A stretch of 64,000 nt of DNA from Granulicella sp. L46 (lineage in GTDB: Bacteria; Acidobacteriota; Terriglobia; Terriglobales; Acidobacteriaceae), in NCBI RefSeq assembly GCF_009765785.1, contig NZ_LMUT01000005.1:105955-169954 (forward strand). Direction: 5' to 3'. The notes beneath the pieces are model-generated. The model had not been told where the DNA came from and searched no databases. It was given only the letters and a program-made list of their open reading frames with translations. The position numbers and the translations under genes were made by a program. This document shows, in pieces, positions 15,717 through 24,400 of the stretch (the stretch's first letter is position 1; each line of letters opens with the position of its first letter).

Positions 15717-16892
15717 TCAGCTGCCGAGGAAGCGGGCGTAGAGGGAGCGGGCCAGGCCCGGGTCGGTGGTGCCTTGGATGAGGGCGCGGCCGTCAGGAAA
15801 GACGGTGAGGGTGTAGGGGTCGTAGGTGAAGCGGAGGAGGAGGCCGTTGGCTCTTACCTGGCCTAAGGGTTGGAGGCGGGTTTCGAGCTCGGCTAGGTTT
15901 AGGGGGTGGTTGTGTTGGTGGATCTGAACGGAGTTGCGGCCGCAGAGGGTGATGTGGGGGCGCTGCTCTCCGGCTAGGGCGCGGAAGATGCGCTGGCCGC
16001 AGACTTCGCAGTCGGCGCGGGGAGTGGAGGTGTTGATTTCGGAGCGGGTGTTTGCCCAGAGGTCGAAGGAGAGGAGGGTGCGGCGCATGCGATCGGGTTG
16101 GTGGGTTAAGAACTTTAGGGCTTCGGTGACCTGGAGGGAGGCGGCGAGGTTGACGGCGGTGGAGAGGATGCCGGCGGTGTCACAGGTTTCGATGTTGCCG
16201 GAGGGGGCCGAGGGGAAGATGCAGGCGAGGCAGGCGGTTGCAGGGGATAGGGGATAGGGGATAGAGGATAGCGGTACGTCGCTTCGCTCCGTCTGCAAAT
16301 ACGGGGGTTCTTCGCTGCGCTCAGAATGACGGTGTGCAACTTCGGAAGGGATTGGTCGGGGGAGGATGTTCATGGTGGCGGCGTAGGCGCCTACGGCGGC
16401 GGCGTAGATCCAGGGGCGGTGGTCGCGGACGCAGAGGTCGTTGATGAGGTAGCGGGTTTCGAAGTTATCGGTGCAGTCGAGGACGATGTCGGCGGAGAGG
16501 AGGCCGGGGGCGTTTTGGGGGACGAGGTCGGTGATGTGCGCGTCGATGTGGACGCTGGAGTTGATGCGGGCGAGGTGGCGGCGGGCGGCTTCGGCCTTGG
16601 GGAGGGAGGCGCGGGCGTCGTCTTCGTCGAAGAGCATTTGGCGCTGGAGGTTGGAGGGCTCTACGAAGTCGCGGTCGATGAGGGTGAGACGGCCGACGCC
16701 GGCGCGGGCTAAGAGGCTGGCGGTGGCGGCTCCGGTGGCTCCTACGCCGACGATGGCTACGTGGGCGCGGGCGAGGAGTTGCTGGCCGGCTTGGCCGATG
16801 GGGGCGAAGAGGATTTGGCGGGAGTAGCGGTCTGCATCTGAGATTGGGTCTGGGATGGGGGTGGTCAGGTCGTGGGTGGTCAACGCAGACAT
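15717..16892 (-). CDS. ThiF/MoeB/HesA-family adenylyltransferase with repeat-derived insertion
   Basis: The 391-residue E1-like enzyme activates the C-terminus of a sulfur-carrier protein by adenylation (MoaD or ThiS in known relatives). It has the RYSRQILF start, the ATP loop VGVGATGAATASLLARAGVG, LIDRDFVEPSNLQRQ, the DCTDNFETRYLIND motif, the zinc ligands ACLAC and CEVC, and ETCDTAGI, and a C-terminal domain ending LYARFLGS. Between MNILPRP and ATACLACIFP, about 38 extra residues are encoded by an interspersed repeat (reading RHSERSEEP) and a 7-bp tandem repeat. The frame remains open, so the protein may be made with a surface loop or may be impaired. Confidence 0.82.
   Translation of the reverse strand: MSALTTHDLTTPIPDPISDADRYSRQILFAPIGQAGQQLLARAHVAIVGVGATGAATASLLARAGVGRLTLIDRDFVEPSNLQRQMLFDEDDARASLPKAEAARRHLARINSSVHIDAHITDLVPQNAPGLLSADIVLDCTDNFETRYLINDLCVRDHRPWIYAAAVGAYAATMNILPRPIPSEVAHRHSERSEEPPYLQTERSDVPLSSIPYPLSPATACLACIFPSAPSGNIETCDTAGILSTAVNLAASLQVTEALKFLTHQPDRMRRTLLSFDLWANTRSEINTSTPRADCEVCGQRIFRALAGEQRPHITLCGRNSVQIHQHNHPLNLAELETRLQPLGQVRANGLLLRFTYDPYTLTVFPDGRALIQGTTDPGLARSLYARFLGS
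16244..16271. repeat. 7-bp tandem repeat (GGGATAG) inside a coding frame
   Basis: Three perfect GGGATAG units are followed by one AGGATAG unit within the ThiF/MoeB-like gene. The unit length is not a multiple of three, so gain or loss of one copy would shift the reading frame. Confidence 0.8.
16297..16334. repeat. Interspersed repeat copy (type A) inside a coding frame
   Basis: The segment GGGGTTCTTCGCTGCGCTCA followed by GAATGACGG is a copy of the dispersed element, lying within the ThiF/MoeB-like gene and read there as HSERSEEPP. The adjoining ACGTCGCTTCGCTCCGTCTG also looks repeat-derived. Confidence 0.8.
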
Positions 16893-17274
16893 AAGCGAAG
16901 TATACGGTTTGCGGAGGGCGGGCTCGGGTCTGCCACAGGTTCTGCGAGTGCGTGTGAGAAAGAGAATGAGGGTTGTGGGTGAGATGAGAGCCTCGGGGTC
17001 CTTCGGCTGCGCTCAGGATGACAGGTCTCTTGGGTCAGGTTCGTCGATGGGAATCCGGAGGGGGTCGGTAAGGGGGAGCGAACCCGCGGAGCGTGGATTG
17101 CATCTGTAAAATGAAACCCATACGGGATGCGTGAAAGCCGTGTGTTTTGAGGCTGTGCGGAACGGGCCGCAGGATGATGGATTGACGAGAGACAGGGCGG
17201 CTTTCGAATTTGCGAAATTGAAGGTTGAGAGGATAGCGGCGTTGGCGCGGAGCGAGTGGTTGGGCGAGCGCGAG
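16893..17274. other. Divergent intergenic region with one repeat copy
   Basis: This 382-base region separates the minus-strand ThiF/MoeB-like gene from the BamA-like gene. It contains an interspersed repeat copy at 16991-17024 (GGGTCCTTCGGCTGCGCTCA followed by GGATGACAG). The BamA-like frame is open from 17131, but the preferred start is 17275. The promoters of both genes presumably lie here; I see no convincing consensus boxes. Confidence 0.5.
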
Positions 17275-20200
17275 ATGAAGCGACTCTCCGCGCGCCTGCT
17301 GGGGGTTGAGGGTGGGACGCGTCCGTGGGGATGGACGCGATGGGCGATGCTGCTGGTGCTGGGATGCGTGGGAACGGCTGTGCGGGCGCAGACGGTGGAC
17401 ACGGTTGCTCCGCCGGCGCCGCATCCGAGCGCGGAGAATCAGAGCGCACAGGTGACCGATGCACTTCCTGCGTTGCAGACGAGCCTGTGGGCGAAGGCGG
17501 GCACAACGGTGACGGCCGTCCGGTTTGTGGGAGTGGTGTTTGGGGAGAAGAATGCGATTGTTGGGGAGTTGTCGCAGAAGGTGGGCGAGCCGCTGAATCC
17601 GGACAAGGTGCGGGCGGATTTGCGGCGTCTGTTTGCGTCGGGGCTTTACGTGAATATCAGCACAAGCGTGGTGCCGGAGGGGAAGGGTGTGGCGCTGGTG
17701 TATTCCGGGCAGCCACAGTATTTTGTGGGGCGGGTGACGATTGACGGGGTGAAGAGTGAACGGCTGGCGTCGTTGCTGGAGTTTGCGACACGGCTGGAGC
17801 CGGGAGTACCGTTTGCGAATGGCGCGCTTACTACGGCAGTGGAGGCGGTGAAGGAGTCGTTGGCGGAGAACGGATTTTTTATTCCGAAGGTGACGCTGGC
17901 GACCGATGTGGATGATGTGAATCGTCAGGTAAATGCGACATTCACAATCGAGACGGGACCGCAGGCGCGGGTTGGCACGGTGGAGGTTGGGGGAACGGAT
18001 GCGGGGATCGATGTGGCGACGTTCCGGAAGAAGGGGCGTCTGAATTGCAGCTGGCTGACGACGTCGTGGGATAAGTTGTTTGGCCGCGCATGCGATCTGA
18101 AGGTGACGCGCGAGACGACCAGCAATGCGCTGTCGGGCGTGCGGGAGTACTACCAGAAGCAGGAACGGCTGGAAGGAACGATCAGCCTGCAGAAGTCGAT
18201 CTACGCGGCGCCGCGGCGGCAGGTGGATTACGATTTCTCGGCGAACCAGGGGCCGGTGGTGCAGGTGGTGGTGAATGGGGTGAAGCTGTCGAAGTCGCGC
18301 GTCAAGCTGCTGGTTCCGGTGTATGCGGAAGGCGCGGTGGATATCGATCTGCTGAATGAAGGTGCGTTCAACATCAAGGACTTCCTGCAGCAGAGTGGGT
18401 ACTTCGACGTCACGGACAAGGTGGAGATACTGGGCGCGGGGACGGCGCAGGTGCAGGTGGTGTACACGGTGGATCCGGGCAGGAAGCACAAGGTGACCGA
18501 GGTGAAGCTGCAGGGGAACAAGTATTTCGACGACAGCACGCTGGAGGACGTGATGCGGGTGAAGAAGGCCGACGCGTACCAGCGCAGCGGACGATATAGC
18601 GCGCAGCTGCTGGCGGCAGATGTGAGCTCGATTGAGGCGTTGTATCGTGCGAACGGATTCAGCGCGGTGAACGTGACGTCGGAGGTGAAGGACGAGGACA
18701 AGGGGCCGCATGGAGCGGACTTGAAAGAGGCACAGATCCAGGTGGTGTTCACGATCCATGAGGGGCCGCAACAGAAGTTTGGCAACGTGGAATTGACGGG
18801 CGTGGCGGAGGAGCGCAGGAAGGATATTTTGGCGATGCTGAGTTCGAAGACGGGACAACCGTTTTCGCTGATTACCCTGTCGGGCGACCGCGACGCGATT
18901 CTCAACTACTACCTGGCGCACGGATTCGATCAAGCGCGGGTGGAGCTTGCGCAGGCCAAGGAGAATACGAATGAATCGCGCACCGATGTGGAACTGACGG
19001 TGAGCGAAGGGCAGAGGGTCATGGTGCAGAACGTACTGCTCTCGGGGATTGTGCACGCGCGGCCGAAGGTGGTGCAGGGTCAGATTCTGGTGCACGCAGG
19101 CGATCCGCTGGATCAGTCGGCGTTGTTGCAGACGCAGAGAAATCTTTACAACCTGGCGCTGTTCAGTGAAGTGAATACAGCGGTGCAGGATCCAATGGGG
19201 AATGCGCCGGAGAAGAATGTGCTGGTGCAAGTAACCGAAGCTAAGCGGTGGGATATTACGTACGGGTTTGGGATCGAGGCGCAGACGGGGACGCCGACCC
19301 TCATTACGGGCGAGACGCAGGGAGGGACGGCGGCGCAGAACGGGAAGGCGGGGGTGAGTCCGCGGGTATCGCTGGATGTGTCGCGGATTAATCTGCGCGG
19401 GACGCAGGACTCGCTGACGCTGCGCACGGCGTACGGGTTGCTGGAAAAGATAGCGACGCTGAGTTTCAATGTGCCGCAGCTGTTTGGGAACAGGAGGCTG
19501 ACGGGAAGCCTTTCGGGCGGCTACTCGAATGTGCAGAACATTACGACGTTCGCGTCGTCGACGCTGCAGGGCGATGTGCGGATGGTGCAGAAGGCGAAGC
19601 GGGCGGACACGTTTATTTACGACTTTGAGTATCGGCGGGTGTCGGTGGATCCGAACTCGCTGGCGATCACGCCGAATTTGATTCCGCAGTTGTCGGAGCC
19701 GGCGATTGTGGGAGGGCCGCAGGTGACGTGGATCCATGACACGCGGGATCCGAGCCCTCTGAATGCGGGAAAGGGAAACTATTTTTCGTTGACGGAATTT
19801 CTGGCGGCAACCCAATTCGGATCGGAGGTTGGGTTCAACAAGTTGGACGGGACGGAGTCGACGTATTACACGTTCGGGAAGCGGAAGTACGTGTTTGCGC
19901 GCAGTCTGCGGATTGGATTTGAAAAGTCGTGGGGGCCGAATCCGAATGCGTTTAATGGCGGCGACCAGATTGGGGTGCAACCGACGGCTTGCGCAGGACC
20001 ACTACTGGAGACCAATCCGACGTGCAATGCGGTGCCGCTGCCGGAGCGGCTGTATGTGGGTGGAGCGACGTCGCATCGCGGGTTCGGGATCAATGACGGA
20101 GGGCCGCGCGATGGCACGACAGGGTATCCGGTGGGTGGAGGAGGAGCGGTGGTGAACACGTTCGAACTGCGTATGCCTCCGCCAACGCTGCCGCTGGTGG

Positions 20201-20568
20201 GCAGCAGCATCTCGTTTGTGTTGTTTTGGGATATGGGCAATGCGTTTCAGTATTCGGGAGATATGTTCAAGAGCATCGAACATTTTCATCAGCCGGACAA
20301 GGCACAGTGCAGGGACCTGGCGGGGCCGCTCGCGGCCGCTGGCGGCAATGCGTCGGAAGCGGTGGGCACCTGCAACTTCAACTATTACTCGGACGCGGTG
20401 GGGCTGGGCATTCGGTATGGGACGCCAGTGGGACCGATTCGCGTGGACTTCAGCTGGAACTTGAATCCGCCAATTTATCCGGTGTTTGACGACTATACGG
20501 GCGCTGCGCCTTATGTGGGGCAGGCTAGCCACTTCAACTTCTTCTTCAGTATTGGACAGAGCTTCTAA
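17275..20568 (+). CDS. BamA/TamA-like outer-membrane protein (POTRA domains plus surface-antigen barrel)
   Basis: The 1097-residue protein has a signal sequence ending near AVRAQ and several POTRA-like repeats (about 80-700; for example HKVTEVKLQGNKYF and GNVELTGVAEERRKDI). A C-terminal 16-strand Omp85 barrel follows, with the family motifs VGGATSHRGFG, a late FWDMGNAF and the final strand IRVDFSWNL...FFFSIGQSF. Omp85 proteins insert beta-barrels into the outer membrane. At about 1100 residues it is longer than classical BamA (about 800) or TamA (about 580), owing to extra POTRA or linker sequence. Its neighbours, a SurA-N-like protein and TamB, favour a TamA-type role. The start at 17275 gives the best signal peptide. 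Confidence 0.88.
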   Translation: MKRLSARLLGVEGGTRPWGWTRWAMLLVLGCVGTAVRAQTVDTVAPPAPHPSAENQSAQVTDALPALQTSLWAKAGTTVTAVRFVGVVFGEKNAIVGELSQKVGEPLNPDKVRADLRRLFASGLYVNISTSVVPEGKGVALVYSGQPQYFVGRVTIDGVKSERLASLLEFATRLEPGVPFANGALTTAVEAVKESLAENGFFIPKVTLATDVDDVNRQVNATFTIETGPQARVGTVEVGGTDAGIDVATFRKKGRLNCSWLTTSWDKLFGRACDLKVTRETTSNALSGVREYYQKQERLEGTISLQKSIYAAPRRQVDYDFSANQGPVVQVVVNGVKLSKSRVKLLVPVYAEGAVDIDLLNEGAFNIKDFLQQSGYFDVTDKVEILGAGTAQVQVVYTVDPGRKHKVTEVKLQGNKYFDDSTLEDVMRVKKADAYQRSGRYSAQLLAADVSSIEALYRANGFSAVNVTSEVKDEDKGPHGADLKEAQIQVVFTIHEGPQQKFGNVELTGVAEERRKDILAMLSSKTGQPFSLITLSGDRDAILNYYLAHGFDQARVELAQAKENTNESRTDVELTVSEGQRVMVQNVLLSGIVHARPKVVQGQILVHAGDPLDQSALLQTQRNLYNLALFSEVNTAVQDPMGNAPEKNVLVQVTEAKRWDITYGFGIEAQTGTPTLITGETQGGTAAQNGKAGVSPRVSLDVSRINLRGTQDSLTLRTAYGLLEKIATLSFNVPQLFGNRRLTGSLSGGYSNVQNITTFASSTLQGDVRMVQKAKRADTFIYDFEYRRVSVDPNSLAITPNLIPQLSEPAIVGGPQVTWIHDTRDPSPLNAGKGNYFSLTEFLAATQFGSEVGFNKLDGTESTYYTFGKRKYVFARSLRIGFEKSWGPNPNAFNGGDQIGVQPTACAGPLLETNPTCNAVPLPERLYVGGATSHRGFGINDGGPRDGTTGYPVGGGGAVVNTFELRMPPPTLPLVGSSISFVLFWDMGNAFQYSGDMFKSIEHFHQPDKAQCRDLAGPLAAAGGNASEAVGTCNFNYYSDAVGLGIRYGTPVGPIRVDFSWNLNPPIYPVFDDYTGAAPYVGQASHFNFFFSIGQSF

Positions 20569-20570
20569 CG

Positions 20571-21443
20571 ATGATGCGACGCGCGGCACAACTCGAGAGC
20601 AGGCAATGGGGCGGAGGGACGCTGCTATTGTTGTGCGCGCTGTTGATGTGGGTGCCGCGGTGTATCGCGCAGAACGCACCGGTGGTGCCCGTGGTGCCGA
20701 CCGGGACTACGGCCGCGCCTGCGGTGCCCGCGTTGCCTGCGGGATCGGTGCCTTCGGTGGCGCAGTCGCAGGCAGGGCCGACGAAGATCGTGGAGCCGAC
20801 GCTGCCGGGGATGCCGCCGGCCCAGGGTGAAGAGGTTGATCGGGTGGTGGCGATCGTGAATAGCCAGCTGATTCTGGACAGCGATGTGGATAGGGAGCGA
20901 CGGTTTGCGGCGTTGCTGCCGTATCGCGAGGCGAGCGGGCCCTATAACCGGGACGAGGCGATCGAACGGCTGATCAATCGGGATTTGATTCTGCAGCAGG
21001 TGCAGTTGCAGCCGGCTGGCGAGGTCACGGAGCAGGCGGCGGCGAAGGATCTCGATGCGCTGCGGAAGTCGATACCGGCTTGCGCGGAGTATCACTGCGA
21101 GACGGAGGAAGGCTGGGACAAGTTCCTGGCGAGCGAGGGATTTACCGAAGAGAGTTTGACCACCCTGTGGCGGCAGCGGATGGAGGTGCTGGCGTTTATT
21201 GAGCAGCGCTTCCGCATGGGAATACGGATTTTGCCGGCCGAGATACAGGAGTACTACACGAAGACGATGCTGCCAGAGTATGCCGCGCAACACGTGACGC
21301 CTCCGCCGATGCGCACGATCTCGAGGCGAATCCAGGAGGTGCTTCTGCAGCAGAGGGTGTCGAAGCTGCTGGATGATTGGCTGGCCAGTTTGCGCGCGCA
21401 GGGTAACGTGGTGGTGTTGCATCCGGGAGAGGAGGCGCGATGA
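20571..21443 (+). CDS. SurA N-terminal-domain periplasmic protein without a PPIase domain
   Basis: The 290-residue protein has a signal sequence ending near RCIAQ, a Pro/Ala/Val-rich linker, and then a chaperone-type domain beginning DRVVAIVNSQLILDSDV. The latter matches the SurA/SurA_N_3 core of periplasmic folding factors, followed by DEAIERLINRDLILQQ. No parvulin PPIase domain is present; the protein ends soon after a helical segment, RISRRIQEVLLQQRVSKLLD, that normally closes the SurA core. The gene starts two bases after the Omp85 gene and overlaps TamB by ATGA, so the three form one operon for outer-membrane assembly. Confidence 0.78.
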   Translation: MMRRAAQLESRQWGGGTLLLLCALLMWVPRCIAQNAPVVPVVPTGTTAAPAVPALPAGSVPSVAQSQAGPTKIVEPTLPGMPPAQGEEVDRVVAIVNSQLILDSDVDRERRFAALLPYREASGPYNRDEAIERLINRDLILQQVQLQPAGEVTEQAAAKDLDALRKSIPACAEYHCETEEGWDKFLASEGFTEESLTTLWRQRMEVLAFIEQRFRMGIRILPAEIQEYYTKTMLPEYAAQHVTPPPMRTISRRIQEVLLQQRVSKLLDDWLASLRAQGNVVVLHPGEEAR

Positions 21444-24400
21444 GTGACGATGCGAAATTGCCGCCGCCCGACGAGACTGTGACAACGGGAGAGACGACAT
21501 CGACTGCGCATGTGACCAGGAAGAGGCACCGTGTGCTGCGGGGGTTTGCATGGGTTGGGTTGGTGCTGGTGGGGCTGGTGGCAGTGCTGGCGCTGGTGGC
21601 TACGTGGTATACGGGCACGGCGGACTTTCAGCGTCGCGTGGGCGGCGAGGTGGTGAGCACGCTGGAGAACGCTACGGGTGGGCGCGTGGAGTTGCGATAC
21701 ATTTCGTTTAACTTGTGGCACCTAGCGGTCGAGGCGGATGGGCTGGTGATTCACGGAACGGAGGCGCCAGGAGAGATGCCGTACTTGTCGGCGTCGAAGA
21801 TTTTTCTGCGCCTGCACCTCAACATGATCCTGACGCATGTGCGGGGGTTGGGGCCGCAGTCGCGGATCAGCTTGCGGTACCTGCGGGTGGAGCAGCCGCA
21901 CTTTCACTTGATCATGGATAAGAACGGACACAGCAACGCGCCGGTGCCCAAGCATCGGAGTACCAGCAACAAGTCGGTGGAGGATACGTTGCTGGATCTG
22001 CGAGCGCGCAAGGTTGAGCTGGTAGATGGATTGGCGGTGGTGAATGATAAGGCGGTTCCGTTCAATGTAGCGGCGAAGGATGTGAGCGCGGAGGCGCATT
22101 ATGAGCGAAAGGCTGATCACTATGGAATAACGATCGACCTGGCGGATCTGCGGACGAAGCTGGCCAACGAGAAAGAGGTGCAGTCGAAGATGCATCTGAC
22201 GGCGGAGTTGGGGCGTGACATGTTTGCGCTGAAGAGCCTGGATTTCTCGACGACTCCGGACGGTGGCTTATTAACCCATTTGACTGCCGATGCCCTGGTG
22301 CAGCACTTCGCCAGCCCGGAGTGGCAGGCTTCGGTAACGGGCAATGTCGATGTGAAGCAGTTGGGCTATCTGACCGATGTGGAGGGGCTGAAGGGGGGAA
22401 CGCTTGATCTGAAGGTGAATGGGCACAGCTGCTCGGTGACGCCGCAGGTGGCGCAGAAGAATCCGCACTTCTGGCAAGGGCACAAGCATCTGCCGCCGAG
22501 TGCGAAGGTGTTGCCGCCGGATCCGAACTGCGCGGCGGGATATCTCCTGGTGGGCTCGATGAAGATGCACGACATTGCGTATCGTGACGAAAACGTGCGG
22601 CTGCAGGGCATCAATGGTGGAGCGGATCTGCACATTACGCCGACGGAACTTTTGTTTACCGCGCTGAGCGGGTATCTGCCGGGTGGGGGCGATGCGAAGG
22701 GGCAGTTGAAGATCGAGAACTGGCTGGGTGAGGCTTCGCCGGATTCTGCGGCCAGCTCTCCGACGACGGTTGCGGCAGCGACGACGGTGAACTCGGGGGC
22801 GAAGAGCATTGGGGCGAAGGCTCCCATCACTTCGTTGAAGTCGGCGCCGGTGCAGAGCGCGCATGCGTATCTGACGGTGGTGGTGGAACGCATACCGCTG
22901 CGCACGATCATGGATGCGACGGCGACTCCAGGCTATGGCGACTTGGGATTCGACACGTCGATCACGGGGCCGACGACGGTGGAGTGGGGCGGACCGGAGA
23001 AGGATATTTCTGACACGGTGCAGGTGCAGGCGCATTTGACGTTCGCTCCAACGGGAGTGAGGCGGAAGGGCGCGCTATCGAATGTGCCGGTGAGTGGGGA
23101 GGTGGTGGGACATTACGACGGCCGCATCGAGGTCGTGAATATTGCGCAGCTCACGCTGCGGAGTCCGTCGGCCACACTCACAACGAATGGGGTGTTGGGT
23201 GTGAATGTGGGAGACCCTCTGACGAATCTGCAGGTGAATTTGCAGACGCGGGATCTGGGCGAGTTCGATCAGCTGTTGCAGACGCTGGCGTTTGAGGGGA
23301 ATGGCAGAAAGGGCGCGGCGGCGATTCCAGTGGTGCTGCATGGGAATGCGAATTTTGTGGGCACGGCGAAGGGTGCGATTCGCAATATGGAGGTGAAGGG
23401 TCATTTGACCGCGAATGACCTGGTGCTGCAGGCGAGTGAATTCGGGGAGGATGTACCGGATGTACATATCGATTCGCTGGTGACCAATGCGGACTATTCG
23501 CCGAATGGGGGCGTGACGGTGGTGTCGTCCACGATTGAGCGCGGCACGGCGGTGCTGAATTTGGTGGGGACGGTGAAGCCTCATCACGAGATTTTGCATG
23601 GGGCAGGGACGTATGCGTGGGACAAGGAGATGGAGATTGATGCGTCGGCGAAGCTTGCGAATGGGCAGGCGACGGATGTCTTGCAGATTGCCGGAATGCA
23701 GGCGAAGGTTCCGGTTACGGGCACGGTGAATTTGGATCTGAGCGGGAGCGGTACGATCCACAACATCATTGGCGGCGGCATGGTGACGCTGACCAACGGT
23801 GTGGCGTACGGGGAAAATTACCAGAAGATTGCGGTGGATATAGCAGCCGAGGGACAGCAGGTGAGCCTGACCAAGGTGCTGCTGGAGGCGCATGGGCTTT
23901 CAATCACGGGGAGTGCGGGGTACAACCTGGGCACGAAGCTGATTCGCGCGCAGGCGAGCGGCAACAATCTGCAGCTATCGAAGTTCGATACGATTCGCAA
24001 GGCAGAGCCGGATGCGGATGGGGTGCTGTCGTTTACGGCGATTGCGAATGGAACGTTGCAGGAGCCGGATCTGCATGCGCGGCTGACGCTCGAGAAAATC
24101 TCGGTGCAGGGTAAGCCGCTAGGTGGGTTGGAGGCGAAGGCCGATAGTGCGGGTTCGAATTTGAACTACGAACTGCAGTCGAAGCTGGTGGGTGCGCAGT
24201 TGAATGGGAGCGGTGAGACGTCGCTGTTGGGCGACTATGAGACGAAGGCGAAGCTCACGATAAGCGGGCTGGATATTGCGAATGTGATTACGCTGATGGC
24301 ACCGGGGTCGTTCAAAGGGAGCTCGGCGATTGCGGGAACAATTAATGTGTCGGGCCCAGCGGCGACGCCGAAGGTGATGGTGGGGTCGGCTGAGTTTAAT

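Noticed and set aside
17035-19980. Open frame of 981 codons on the minus strand
   Set aside because: It is antisense to the BamA-like gene in a high-GC region, rich in Arg/His/Leu/Pro with no domain pattern, and arises from codon bias of the real plus-strand gene.
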